DNA of 64,000 bases from Endomicrobium sp. (GTDB lineage: Bacteria > Elusimicrobiota > Endomicrobiia > Endomicrobiales > Endomicrobiaceae). The stretch's first letter is position 1, and each line of letters begins with the position of its first letter. Location of the stretch: assembly GCA_031262885.1 (NCBI GenBank), contig JAISGV010000003.1, positions 205,978-269,977 of the forward strand. Reading direction: 5' to 3'. Under the pieces are notes generated by a model. The model ran no database searches. It worked only from the letters and a program-made list of their open reading frames with translations, and was not told the DNA's origin. Below are positions 38,465 through 47,660 of the stretch, piece after piece. A program made the translations under genes and the position numbers.

Positions 38465-40192
38465 TTAATTATTATAGTTATTTTCATCTTGTTTAATTTT
38501 TAAATATTTAATTACTTTTTCAGCAATTTTAGCAAATAATGGGGAAGCTACATAAGAAGCATAATATTTCCCCTTAGGTTCATCAATAATTACAAGTATT
38601 ACAATTTTAGGATTAATTGCAGGAATCATTCCACAAAATGATGCAATATAACATTTCTTAGAATACGTACCAGTTAAATTATCTATTTTTTGAGATGTTC
38701 CAGTTTTACCACCTACACTATATCCTTTTATTTTAGCTTTTTTACCTGTACCAAAATCCACAACATTTTTTAAAAGATTTTTCATTAATATAGCTGTTTT
38801 TTTTGATATTACTCTTCTTATTTTTCTTGGTTTAAAAATTAAATTATTAAATTTTTCATTATTTTTGTTTTCTATACTTTTAATTATCAAGGGTTTCATA
38901 AGTACTCCATTATTAGCAATAGCAGAAAAAGCATTTATAATTTGTATAGGTGTTACACCTATTCCTTGACCAAACGAAATTGTAGGCATTGATAAAGAAT
39001 TCCAATTTTCTAGGTTTACAAGCATTCCTCTTATTTCTCCAGGCAAATCAATTCCTGTTAAAGAATGAAAACCAAATTTTCTTATATAATGATAAAAGTA
39101 TTTACTACCAATTTTATTAGCAATCTTTATCATTATTATATTAGAAGATTGTTCTATAGCTTTACTTAAAGATATGCAATTTTTATTTATCATGTTATGA
39201 TCTTTAATTATATGACCAAAAATTTTGAATTTTTCATTTTTGACATAAAAATGATCTTTTGTCCTTATAATATCTTTGTCTAATGCTGCAGATATAGTTA
39301 CTACTTTAAATGTAGATCCAGGTTCATACATATCACTTATAGCTGAATTTTTAAGAATTTTTATATTACTAATTTTGTAGGATGGATTAAAATCTGGTAG
39401 TGATACCATAGCCAATATATTACCATTAATAGGATTCTGTACTATGCATATGGCTTTTTTTGCTTTATATTTTTCCATTGCGTGTCTTAACTCTTGTTCA
39501 ACTATATATTGTATAGTAGTATTTATACATAGCCTCACATTACATCCTTGTTTTTTACTTTTATCAATATGTTTATCTAATATTATATTTCCTCTGCCAT
39601 CTCGCCACTTTTTTTCTTCAATATTTTCACCTATAAGCCATCTATTGCATATTTTTTCAATACCTTCAACACCATTTCCATAAATATCTGTTATTCCTAA
39701 AATATGTGAAAGTAATTTGCCTTCAGGATATTGTCTTATGTATCTACTTTCAAAGCCAATTCCTCGTAATTTCATATTTCTAATTTTACTAATAGTATTT
39801 AAATCTACATTATGCAATATTGGTATATAAGCTTTGTTACTTGAAGAATACTTACTAAGATTATTTATTTTTATACCAATTTTTAATAAACCATCTTTAA
39901 TTTTATTAAAATTTTTAATTATAGTAGGATCAATAAAAATAGAGTATTTTTTAACACTGGTAGCTAATACTCTTCCTCTACAGTCTAAAATATTTCCTCG
40001 TTTTGATAATTCTATATCTTTACATAGAATCATTTTTTTTACTATGTTATTTATTTTTTCATGCAAATATATCTGTATATATATTAATCTTATTAATAAA
40101 ATAGAAAATAACATTATAATTATATAACTCAATATATTATTTCTATTAAATTTAAAAGAAGTTCTTGTTTTGGTATTTTTAGAATTTAACAT
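38465..40192 (-). CDS. ftsI: Septal peptidoglycan transpeptidase FtsI (PBP3 type)
   Basis: Class B penicillin-binding protein crosslinking septal peptidoglycan. The 575-residue product has one N-terminal membrane helix (about 20-42), a dimerisation domain (GNILDCRGRVLATSV, IEKICNRWL), and the transpeptidase motifs SxxK (EPGSTFKVVTI), SxN (EQSSNIIMIK) and KTGT (GGKTGTSQK). No PASTA domains. It lies in the ftsL-ftsI-murE order. Confidence 0.95.
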   Translation of the reverse strand: MLNSKNTKTRTSFKFNRNNILSYIIIMLFSILLIRLIYIQIYLHEKINNIVKKMILCKDIELSKRGNILDCRGRVLATSVKKYSIFIDPTIIKNFNKIKDGLLKIGIKINNLSKYSSSNKAYIPILHNVDLNTISKIRNMKLRGIGFESRYIRQYPEGKLLSHILGITDIYGNGVEGIEKICNRWLIGENIEEKKWRDGRGNIILDKHIDKSKKQGCNVRLCINTTIQYIVEQELRHAMEKYKAKKAICIVQNPINGNILAMVSLPDFNPSYKISNIKILKNSAISDMYEPGSTFKVVTISAALDKDIIRTKDHFYVKNEKFKIFGHIIKDHNMINKNCISLSKAIEQSSNIIMIKIANKIGSKYFYHYIRKFGFHSLTGIDLPGEIRGMLVNLENWNSLSMPTISFGQGIGVTPIQIINAFSAIANNGVLMKPLIIKSIENKNNEKFNNLIFKPRKIRRVISKKTAILMKNLLKNVVDFGTGKKAKIKGYSVGGKTGTSQKIDNLTGTYSKKCYIASFCGMIPAINPKIVILVIIDEPKGKYYASYVASPLFAKIAEKVIKYLKIKQDENNYNN

Positions 40193-40222
40193 TTTTAATA
40201 GTTATGTTATTAGTAAACAGGT

Positions 40223-40480
40223 TTAATTTCTAACATATATTATAGAATTTACATTTGGATGGTGAAGCTTTTTATTCTTAGCTACATTATTCATCTTTTC
40301 TAGTGAAAGAATGGAATTTATATTTAATTTTAAGGAATCATTATCAGCATCAATTCTTTCATATATATTATTCAACTTACTTATTCTATAAGCTAATCTT
40401 ATAGATGTATTTTGCTGCCATATATAAATAAAAATAATTATAAATACTATTATTATATAAATTACAAATGGTTTAGACAT
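40223..40480 (-). CDS. ftsL: FtsL-like division protein
   Basis: An 85-residue protein with a short cytoplasmic start, one membrane helix (about 5-22) and a helical periplasmic part. FtsL sequences are too variable for motif recognition; the call rests on topology, size and its place between rsmH (19-base overlap) and ftsI, where ftsL sits in nearly all division clusters. Confidence 0.7.
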   Translation of the reverse strand: MSKPFVIYIIIVFIIIFIYIWQQNTSIRLAYRISKLNNIYERIDADNDSLKLNINSILSLEKMNNVAKNKKLHHPNVNSIIYVRN

Positions 40481-41358
40481 TCTGCTATTCTCATTTTTGC
40501 ACTTCTACTTCTATTATTAAATTTTAGTTCTATTTTTTTAGCTCTTATGACTTTTTTTGATAAAGTTTTATATATTCCATTATTAGTATTTTGTTTAAAG
40601 TTATATTTTACTATACGATCTTCTAAAGAATGAAAACTTATTACGATTATTCTTCCTTTAATATTTAAAATATTTGGAGCTATATATAATAAGTTTTGTA
40701 AGTTGTCTAATTCTTTATTTATAAAAATCCTTAATGATTGAAAAACTTTAGTTGCAGAATTTATTTTATTAGATTTTCTTTTCACTGAAAATATAATCTC
40801 TTGTAGTTTTTTAGCAGTAATAATTCTATTTGCTTTCCTGTATGTTGTAATTGCTTTTGCAATTTGTTTAGATTTATATTCTTCTCCATAATTATAAAAA
40901 ATATTAGCTAATTTTTCTTTAGTTGCAGAATTTATTACATATTCTGCTGTTATTTTGTTTCTATTATCCATTCTCATATCCAAAGAATTTGCTTTGAAAG
41001 AAAATCCTCTATCAAGATTATTAAGTTGTCTGGATGATAGTCCTACATCTACCAAAATACCATCAACTTTTTTAATTTTTATATTTGATAAAATTTTTTT
41101 TATGTTTTTAAAATTATCTCTTATAAAAATAACTCTATTATTTAATTTACCACTAATATTAAGTTGTTCGTATCTATTCAGAGCTTCTTCATCCCAATCT
41201 ATAGCAATAATCTTTATATTGTTAAATTTATTTAACAGGCCTATAGTATGCCCTCCTCCTCCAAAAGTACAATCTACGTATATTCCTTTTGGATTACAAA
41301 CTAAATATTCTAATACTTCTAACAACATAACAGGAGTATGATAATTATATTTTAAAAT
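40462..41358 (-). CDS. rsmH: 16S rRNA (cytosine-1402-N4) methyltransferase RsmH, AUU start
   Basis: Methylates C1402 in the ribosomal P site; first gene of the division cluster. Motifs: YVDCTFGGGGHTIGLL, AIDWDEEAL, DGILVDVGLSSRQLNNLDRGFSF and the C-terminal VISFHSLEDRIVK. The first in-frame ATG (41328) lies after the conserved N-terminal HTPVM and would truncate it. Upstream, GGAGG (41369-41365) is followed six bases later by ATT (41358) in frame, giving LKYNYHTPVMLLEVLEYL, the normal family start. No ATG, GTG or TTG is available there, so AUU initiation is the best reading (298 residues). Confidence 0.88.
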   Translation of the reverse strand: MLKYNYHTPVMLLEVLEYLVCNPKGIYVDCTFGGGGHTIGLLNKFNNIKIIAIDWDEEALNRYEQLNISGKLNNRVIFIRDNFKNIKKILSNIKIKKVDGILVDVGLSSRQLNNLDRGFSFKANSLDMRMDNRNKITAEYVINSATKEKLANIFYNYGEEYKSKQIAKAITTYRKANRIITAKKLQEIIFSVKRKSNKINSATKVFQSLRIFINKELDNLQNLLYIAPNILNIKGRIIVISFHSLEDRIVKYNFKQNTNNGIYKTLSKKVIRAKKIELKFNNRSRSAKMRIAECLNHL

Positions 41359-41396
41359 TCTATTCCTCCGAGCAAATATTTAAATACAATAATAAA

Positions 41397-41743
41397 GATG
41401 AATTATACACCGAATTCTGTTTTTTAATGTTAAAAATTAAAAAAGCAATCATTTATCTAGTATAGGAATCACTTCCATTACTTAAGCAGCTTAACTCAAC
41501 TTTGCTTTCCCAGTAAGGATTTAGCCGTTTCATTTTTTATATTACTATAAAAACACATCCTAATAGGATGTTATTCTTGTTTCCAAAAATAACGTTTCTG
41601 TTCGCACCTCTACTTTTACAAGTGATAGGTATTACCTACTACTGTTTTCTATGTAAAAAATATACACAAGAAAGTTCGGACTTTCCTCTTTACCTTAACA
41701 CTAATCTACATCATTAGCTATGTAAAGCGATTGCTCATTCATC
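41397..41743 (-). ncRNA. rnpB: RNase P RNA (class A)
   Basis: Catalytic RNA of tRNA 5' maturation, about 347 bases. The ends form helix P1 (GATGAAT with ATTCATC). Universally conserved blocks are present in order: GAGGAAAGTCCG near the 5' side, GTGCGAACAGAAAC in the middle, AAACGGCTAAATCC, and the 3' block ACAGAATTCGGTGTATAA. Some loops are very AT-rich. It begins only 4 bases after the zinc-ribbon gene, so it is probably cut from a shared transcript. Confidence 0.93.
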
Positions 41744-41747
41744 TTCA

Positions 41748-42464
41748 TTATTTTTTAAATAAAATACACGAACAATTATCACAAAAAACAATTTTATTAT
41801 ATTTCTTTATTTGATTTATTATCTGTGGTCTTAGTATAATACCGCAACAACTGCAACTTTCTCTTTCTACGATACAGATACTTTTACGTTTGTTTTTTTT
41901 ACTATTATTTCTTTTATCATATTCTGCTAAAGAAGTATTACTAATATTTGATCTACAGTTTTTTATATACTCATTAACTTTTAATATTTCAGTCTTTAAA
42001 AATTTTATATGTTTTTCTAATTGCTTTATTTCTTCATTAATTATTTCTTTGAATTTACAAATATTGTTTTTTGTTTCTTTTATAGTCTTAGATTCATAAT
42101 CTAACTTATATTCCATATTCAATATAACTTCTTCAAGATTACTTTTATCATGTTGTAAATCTTTTATTTTTGACTGTATTTTTTTATAAATATCATTTGA
42201 TTTAGCATTGTTTAGTTCTATTGAATATTTGGAAATTACTTTTTCTTTATTATAAAGTTCGTTTTCTTTTTCTTTCTTAGTTAAATTTAAATTTAAGAAA
42301 TTAGTTTTCATAATTCTAAAATCTTTTTCTTTGTTATTTATTTGAATATTCTTTTCTTTAATTAAAGAAAAAATATTATAGATTTCTTTTTCAATATTAC
42401 TAATTTGTATTTCATAATTTTGAAGTTTACAAAGAAATTCTAGATCTTGTTTTAAAGTTGTCAT
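41748..42464 (-). CDS. Coiled-coil protein with C4-type zinc ribbon
   Basis: A 238-residue protein: a long coiled-coil hairpin (about 10-180, heptad-rich with many Lys/Glu/Ile) and a C-terminal zinc ribbon ESCSCCGIILRPQ followed by VFCDNCSCILF. This is the DUF164/CdsZ family, of which some members chaperone nucleic-acid or flagellar/secretion substrates; function here unknown. It is commonly encoded next to rnpB. Confidence 0.82.
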   Translation of the reverse strand: MTTLKQDLEFLCKLQNYEIQISNIEKEIYNIFSLIKEKNIQINNKEKDFRIMKTNFLNLNLTKKEKENELYNKEKVISKYSIELNNAKSNDIYKKIQSKIKDLQHDKSNLEEVILNMEYKLDYESKTIKETKNNICKFKEIINEEIKQLEKHIKFLKTEILKVNEYIKNCRSNISNTSLAEYDKRNNSKKNKRKSICIVERESCSCCGIILRPQIINQIKKYNKIVFCDNCSCILFKK

Positions 42465-42526
42465 TTTTATATCTATATTCCTAAATATTAAATTATATTA
42501 TTATTCGAGTTTAACAAAAACTAAAG

Positions 42527-42600
42527 TGGGCCTGGTAGGATTTGAACCTACGACCATTCGATTATGAGTCGAGCGCTCTAACCAACTGAGCTACAGGCCC
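42527..42600 (-). tRNA. tRNA-Ile2 (CAU, lysidine-modified)
   Basis: A 74-base cloverleaf; acceptor GGGCCTG with CAGGCCC, A73. The anticodon loop is CTCATAA (CAU). The anticodon arm TCGACTCATAATCGA followed by ATGGTCG closely matches known minor tRNA-Ile2 genes rather than elongator Met, and the initiator is found at 51314-51387. It would read AUA after TilS modification, an important codon in such AT-rich genes. No CCA encoded. Confidence 0.85.
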
Positions 42601-42687
42601 ACCACTTATAACATATATAAGAAATAGATTCAATTATAGACAAAAAAAATACACCAAGTCAAATAGTAAGAGATAATCGCTAAAAAA

Positions 42688-43401
42688 TTAACCAAGTATT
42701 TTTTTTATTTTTTTCATATCTCGCCATACGTATTTTTTTAAATTTATATTTCTTAATAGTGCAGCTGGATGATATGTAGGGATTACCATTATTTGCTGAT
42801 AATATTTAATATTTCCTCTTATTGTACTAATATTTTCTTTTATATTCAATAAACCTTTTGTAGCAGATTTACCTAAAGTTACTATAATTTTAGGATTTAT
42901 TATTTTTATTTGTTCATTTAAATAATACATGCAATTTTTAATTTCAGTATTATATGGAGCCCTATCATTATTCCTTCTATCTGGATTCGCTTTATCTAAC
43001 ATTGGATGGCATTTTACTATGTTAGTTATATACACTTCTTTCCTAGTAAACCCAATTGAAGCAATGATATTGTTTAATAATTTACCTGATTTACCTACAA
43101 ATGGAATACCAATATGATCTTCTTCATATCCAGGGCCCTCTCCAATAAACATCAGTTTTGCTTTTTCAGATCCTTCGCCAAATACTGTATGTAGTCTGCT
43201 ATTTCCTAAATCACATTTTCTACAATTTTTAACTTCATTTTCAAGAACAATCAATTTATTATAACGTTCTAATTTTTTATATTTATTTTCTTTTTTTATA
43301 TATATACGTGTGTCTATAGTATTATAATCATTAAATTCTAAAAATTTTTCGAAATTTATCTTTATTTGTTTTAAAATTTTTATTACTTTTTTTCTTGGCA
43401 T
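42688..43401 (-). CDS. Family 4 uracil-DNA glycosylase (Fe-S)
   Basis: Removes uracil from DNA. The 237-residue product has the UDG4 Fe-S cysteines (NCRKCDLGNSR, then IKNCMYYL-type Cys and others), GEGPGYEEDHIGIPFVGKSGKLLN, TNIVKCHP and the C-terminal TYHPAALLRN. The first 50 residues are a lysine-rich extension before the core. The start overlaps the small upstream gene by 19 bases. Confidence 0.9.
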   Translation of the reverse strand: MPRKKVIKILKQIKINFEKFLEFNDYNTIDTRIYIKKENKYKKLERYNKLIVLENEVKNCRKCDLGNSRLHTVFGEGSEKAKLMFIGEGPGYEEDHIGIPFVGKSGKLLNNIIASIGFTRKEVYITNIVKCHPMLDKANPDRRNNDRAPYNTEIKNCMYYLNEQIKIINPKIIVTLGKSATKGLLNIKENISTIRGNIKYYQQIMVIPTYHPAALLRNINLKKYVWRDMKKIKKILG

Positions 43402-43607
43402 TGAATTTCATCTTTATAAGATAATACATCCATTAGGATTCTATTTATAAGATTAACTTGTGTTAAATTTTTATAGTTTTCCAAATGATTAACTTTTTCC
43501 ATCCAATTTAATGCTCTTTTTACTATTTCATACTTCCCTAATTTTGATTTTGATATTTCAATGGCTAAATTCATTCCATAATTTAAATAATTGTTTTTTA
43601 ATGTCAT
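43383..43607 (-). CDS. Small protein, possibly RNA polymerase omega-like
   Basis: A 74-residue protein between gmk and the UDG gene. The segment KYEIVKRALNWME is reminiscent of the KxELVxxAxKRA helix of omega (RpoZ), and rpoZ follows gmk in many bacteria; beyond this the match is weak, with no clear PxxxALxEI motif. I would treat it as hypothetical with a positional hint. The gene is probably real, being packed between two conserved genes with overlaps. Confidence 0.5.
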   Translation of the reverse strand: MTLKNNYLNYGMNLAIEISKSKLGKYEIVKRALNWMEKVNHLENYKNLTQVNLINRILMDVLSYKDEIQCQEKK

Positions 43608-43630
43608 AAATTTTATTCTCTCTCTTAATT

Positions 43631-44221
43631 TTAAAAAAAATAATTTTTTTTATTTTTAATTTTATAATCTAATGATTTTATTATAGTTCTAACTGAATTA
43701 ATTGCGTTACTCAATTTCCTGTTTATAATAAGATATTCATATTTTTTTAAAGATTTTAATTCTTCTTTAGCATTATTTAATCTTATATTTATAGTATCAA
43801 GACAATCTTTATTTCTAATTATTAATCTTTCTTTTAAAGTTCTAAAATTTGGAGTCATAACAAATATCATACAAGTATTAGGATATAATCTTTTTATTTT
43901 TATACCGCCTTTAACATCTATTTCTAAAAGTACATTCTTATAAAAATGTAACAATTTGTTTAACAATACCTTAGAAGTTCCATAGTAATTATTATGAACT
44001 TTAGCCCATTCTGCAAACATTTTTTTATTTATCATTTCTTTAAATTTTGATTTTCTTATAAAGAAATAATTTTTTCCATTTTTTTCACCTTTTCTTGGAG
44101 TTCTAGTTGTGTATGATATAGAATATGCTGTAGTTTCATTATCTTTTTTTATAAGTCCATTAATTATAGCAGATTTGCCAGCACCAGACGGTGCAGAAAT
44201 AACTATTATATTACTTTGCAA
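43631..44221 (-). CDS. gmk: Guanylate kinase
   Basis: Phosphorylates GMP to GDP. The 196-residue product has the P-loop VISAPSGAGKSAI, the GMP-binding SISYTTRTPRKGEKNGKNYFFI pattern, EWAKVHNNYYGTS and LEIDVKGGIKIK. The best start is TTG at 44221, eight bases after GGAG, giving QSNIIVISAPSG as in other Gmk; longer readings in the same frame would run through tRNA-Pro and add an unrelated hydrophobic stretch. Confidence 0.93.
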   Translation of the reverse strand: MQSNIIVISAPSGAGKSAIINGLIKKDNETTAYSISYTTRTPRKGEKNGKNYFFIRKSKFKEMINKKMFAEWAKVHNNYYGTSKVLLNKLLHFYKNVLLEIDVKGGIKIKRLYPNTCMIFVMTPNFRTLKERLIIRNKDCLDTINIRLNNAKEELKSLKKYEYLIINRKLSNAINSVRTIIKSLDYKIKNKKNYFF

Positions 44222-44317
44222 TCCGATAGCTCCAAACATAGAACTACACATTTGATTATATATCCCAAATAATTCAATAAAGAAAATAATAATTATAAAA
44301 AGAATTACGAAAAAAAT

Positions 44318-44391
44318 CGGGAAGGCGGGATTTGAACCCACAATCTCCTGCTCCCAAAGCAGGCGCGATAGCCAAATTACGCTACTTCCCG
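44318..44391 (-). tRNA. tRNA-Pro (UGG)
   Basis: A 74-base cloverleaf; acceptor CGGGAAG pairs with CTTCCCG, A73; anticodon arm CCTGC-TTTGGGA-GCAGG gives UGG. T-loop TTCAAAT. The first 15 bases also encode the last residues and stop codon of rdgB. No CCA encoded. Confidence 0.95.
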
Positions 44392-44991
44392 ATTAAGTTT
44401 TAATAAACTTACTATAAATTTTTTAGCTTTTTTTAAAGCTATAGCTCTATGACTAATACTATTTTTTAACTTAAAATCAAGCTCTGCTAAAGTTTTATTA
44501 TATGTAGGTATATAAAATACCGAATCATAACCAAATCCATTATGTCCAACTATACTTTCAGTTATTATACCAAATATGTAACCAACTGACAATAATTTTA
44601 TTTTTCCATATGGATTTGATATAGCAATTACGGTTTTAAACTTTGCTGTTCTTTTTTGTTTAGGAACGTTTTTTAATAAACATAATAATTTTTTATTATT
44701 TTTAATATATGAACATTCATTTCCAGCAAATCTAGCTGAATATATTCCAGGTGCACCATTTAAATAATCTACTTCAAGTCCACTATCATCTGAAATAGTC
44801 CATTTTCTTGTATAGATCGCAATTTTACTAGCTTTTTTAATTGCATTTTCTTTTAAAGTTTTACCATTTTCCCTTATTTTTATTGATAGCTTTAATAAAG
44901 ATAAAGGAATTATATCATTTGTATTTAGTTTTAAAATGGAATTAAATTCTTTGATTTTATTTTTATTATTACTAGATAATATTATTTTCAT
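44377..44991 (-). CDS. rdgB: XTP/dITP pyrophosphatase (RdgB/HAM1)
   Basis: Housecleaning enzyme hydrolysing ITP, dITP and XTP. The 204-residue product has ILSSNNKNKIKEF at the start, the SDDSGLEVDYLNGAPGIYSARFAG block, GFGYDSVFYIP and SHRAIALKKA. The final codons and the TAA stop lie in the 5' end of tRNA-Pro, so the two share 15 bases; this constrains the C-terminal residues NREVA. Confidence 0.94.
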   Translation of the reverse strand: MKIILSSNNKNKIKEFNSILKLNTNDIIPLSLLKLSIKIRENGKTLKENAIKKASKIAIYTRKWTISDDSGLEVDYLNGAPGIYSARFAGNECSYIKNNKKLLCLLKNVPKQKRTAKFKTVIAISNPYGKIKLLSVGYIFGIITESIVGHNGFGYDSVFYIPTYNKTLAELDFKLKNSISHRAIALKKAKKFIVSLLKLNREVA

Positions 44992-45000
44992 AATTAATTT

Positions 45001-47637
45001 TTAAAGGATTTTTAAATTATTAATTATCTTCTTCATTTTTATTTGTGCAGCATAAAGTTTTTCTTTGGTTTTATTTATTTCTAATTTAGAAGCTTTCCTT
45101 AGAAAATTTGAATTTTGTAACTTTGTTTTTGATAAACTTATTTCTTTTTGTAAAGACCTAATATTCTTATTTAATCTATTCTTTTCTTTATTTATATCTA
45201 TATATTTATATATTGGTAAGAATATTTCGCAATCGCCTGCAATTACAAAAGACATACCTTTAATATTTTTAATATTTTTTTCAAATTTTATAGAATTTAC
45301 ATTTACTATATATTTTATATAATTTTTATTGTTTTCTATAAAATTTTTATCTCTTTCATTTATATTGTTAAAAATTAGTTCTATTGAAACATTCGAGGCT
45401 ATGTTGATTTCTAGTCTAAGCATTCTTATTTTTGTAATTATATCCTGAATTTTATGAATTTGTTCATATGTAATATTATTATTAGAAATTTTTAATTTTA
45501 ATTTAAAAATATTAGATGTAAAAGCATTGGAATTCTTTATAATTTGAAATACTTCGGAAGTTATAAAGGGTATTATTGGAGATATTATTTTTAGAACAGA
45601 ATTTAATATATACACAAGTATTAACATAATATCTTCTTTTTTTTCAGGAAAAGTGAAAATTTTTATTTTTGCGAATTCTATATACCAGTTACAAAATTTT
45701 GTCCAAAAAAAGTCATAAACTTCTTTAGCTACAATATCAATATTATAGTTTTCATAAGCTTTTTTTGTTCTGTTTGTTAGATTTTGTAATTCTGTTATGA
45801 TCCATTCATCAAAAATATCATAACATTTAATGTAATTACTATTTACGTTAATAAAATTTGTATTAGAAAGATTCAACATTATAAATCTAGTTGCGTTCCA
45901 TATTTTATTTATAAAATTTCTTGAAGATATAAACATTTCATTTGAGATTCGTATGTCTCTACCTTGAACAGCACTGTGCATTAATGCAAATCTTAGAGCA
46001 TCTGTTCCATATTCTTTCATTATAATTATTGGATCAATAACATTACCAATAGATTTGGACATTTTTTTTCCATATTTATCTCTTACTATTCCATGAATAA
46101 TAATATCTTTAAAAGGAATATTATTCATAAATAATAAACTGAATTGAATCATTCTGGCAACCCATAAATATAATATTTCATAACCAGTAACCAAAACAGA
46201 TGTGGGATAAAAATATTTTAGATCTTTATCATTATTATTGTTTCCCCAATTAAAAACACTAAAAGGCCATAATGCAGAAGAAAACCAAGTATCTAAAACA
46301 TCAGTTTCTTGCTTTAAAATTTTTCCGCCACATTTAGGACATTGTATAGGAGTTTCAAATGAAGCTACTGGTGGACAAGTTTTATTAATACAATAATAAA
46401 TTGGTATTTTATGTCCCCACCATATTTGACGACTTATGCACCAATCTTTTAAATTTTTTAACCATAAAATATAAGGTTTTATCCAAGACTTTGGATAAAA
46501 AGAAATTTTTTTATTATTTACTATTGTAATAGCTTTTTTAGACATACTAGATACATTTAAAAACCATTGTTCAGAAATTAAAGATTCAATTTTAGAGGAA
46601 CATCTATAACATGTTCCTATAGAGTGTTCATAATCTTCTATTTTTATGAAATAATTTTTATCGTTTAAATCTTTAATAATTTTTTCTTTTGCTTCATGAA
46701 TATAAAGATTAGTATATGGTATTGGTACATTTATCATTTTACCATCGTTGTTTATTATTTCTAAAATATCTAAATTATTTTTTAATGCTATTTCATTGTC
46801 TAAAACGTCATGCCCTGGTGTTACTTTAATTGCTCCTGTTCCAAAAGTTTTATCAACTTTATAATCCGCAATTATTTTGATTTTTTTGTTTATTATAGGA
46901 ACTATTACTATTTTATTTATTAATTTTTTATATCTATTATCATTTGGCGATACAGCAATTGCTGTATCGCCAAATATTGTTTCAGGTCTTGTAGTAGCAA
47001 TAGTAATATAATCATTTTTCATATCTTGAAGGAAATATTTTATATACCACAATTTAGTTATTTCTTTTTTATATTCTAGTTCAATATCAGACAATGCTGT
47101 ACCACATTTAAAACACCAATTTATTAATTTTTTACCTTTGTATATTAGACCATTATTAAATAATTTAATAAAAGCTTTTTTTACAGCTTTTGAACATTTT
47201 TCATCCATTGTAAAAGTCTCTCTATCCCAATCTAAACAACATCCCATTTTCTTTAATTGATTTGTTATTTTATAGCTTGTTTCTGATTTCCACAACCAAA
47301 TCTTTTCCAAAAAATTATCATATCCTAAATCTAATTTTGTTTGTCCGTTTCTTTTTAGATTTTTTTCAACTATATTTTGAGTGGCTATGCCTCCATGATC
47401 TACTCCAGGTATCCACAAGGTATTATAGCCTTGTATTCTTTTAAATCTTAATATAACATCTTGCAAAGTAACGTTTAAAGCATGCCCCATATGTAGTGAC
47501 CCTGTAATATTAGGAGGAGGTATAACAATACTAAAAGCTTTTTTCTTTTTATCAATCTTTGCTTTATAAGTTTTATTATTTACCCAAAACTTATACCATT
47601 TTTCGTCAATTTGGTTATGATCATAAACTTTTTTCAT
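45001..47637 (-). CDS. valS: Valyl-tRNA synthetase
   Basis: Class I synthetase with editing domain, 878 residues. HIGH motif in PPPNITGSLHMGHALN, KMSKS motif in KYGKKMSKSIGNVIDP, editing-domain ATTRPETIFGDTAIAV, zinc-like Cys sets (CINKTCPP, CPKC), and a C-terminal coiled coil (KNIRSLQKEISLSKTKL). The ATG at 47637 with AAAGG about ten bases upstream is preferred to one at 47655 with no ribosome site. Confidence 0.96.
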   Translation of the reverse strand: MKKVYDHNQIDEKWYKFWVNNKTYKAKIDKKKKAFSIVIPPPNITGSLHMGHALNVTLQDVILRFKRIQGYNTLWIPGVDHGGIATQNIVEKNLKRNGQTKLDLGYDNFLEKIWLWKSETSYKITNQLKKMGCCLDWDRETFTMDEKCSKAVKKAFIKLFNNGLIYKGKKLINWCFKCGTALSDIELEYKKEITKLWYIKYFLQDMKNDYITIATTRPETIFGDTAIAVSPNDNRYKKLINKIVIVPIINKKIKIIADYKVDKTFGTGAIKVTPGHDVLDNEIALKNNLDILEIINNDGKMINVPIPYTNLYIHEAKEKIIKDLNDKNYFIKIEDYEHSIGTCYRCSSKIESLISEQWFLNVSSMSKKAITIVNNKKISFYPKSWIKPYILWLKNLKDWCISRQIWWGHKIPIYYCINKTCPPVASFETPIQCPKCGGKILKQETDVLDTWFSSALWPFSVFNWGNNNNDKDLKYFYPTSVLVTGYEILYLWVARMIQFSLLFMNNIPFKDIIIHGIVRDKYGKKMSKSIGNVIDPIIIMKEYGTDALRFALMHSAVQGRDIRISNEMFISSRNFINKIWNATRFIMLNLSNTNFINVNSNYIKCYDIFDEWIITELQNLTNRTKKAYENYNIDIVAKEVYDFFWTKFCNWYIEFAKIKIFTFPEKKEDIMLILVYILNSVLKIISPIIPFITSEVFQIIKNSNAFTSNIFKLKLKISNNNITYEQIHKIQDIITKIRMLRLEINIASNVSIELIFNNINERDKNFIENNKNYIKYIVNVNSIKFEKNIKNIKGMSFVIAGDCEIFLPIYKYIDINKEKNRLNKNIRSLQKEISLSKTKLQNSNFLRKASKLEINKTKEKLYAAQIKMKKIINNLKIL

Positions 47638-47660
47638 TTCAAAGTTACCTTTCATTTATA

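Noticed and set aside
41397..41743. Short open frames in the 389-base gap before the zinc-ribbon gene
   Set aside because: The whole gap is explained by RNase P RNA with its conserved blocks and closing helix.
42527..42600. Elongator tRNA-Met
   Set aside because: The CAU anticodon arm and following bases match the lysidine-type tRNA-Ile2 pattern; no strong elongator Met features were seen.
43631..44341. A longer guanylate kinase starting near 44341
   Set aside because: It would run through tRNA-Pro and add a hydrophobic stretch not found in the family; TTG at 44221 with GGAG eight bases upstream fits better.
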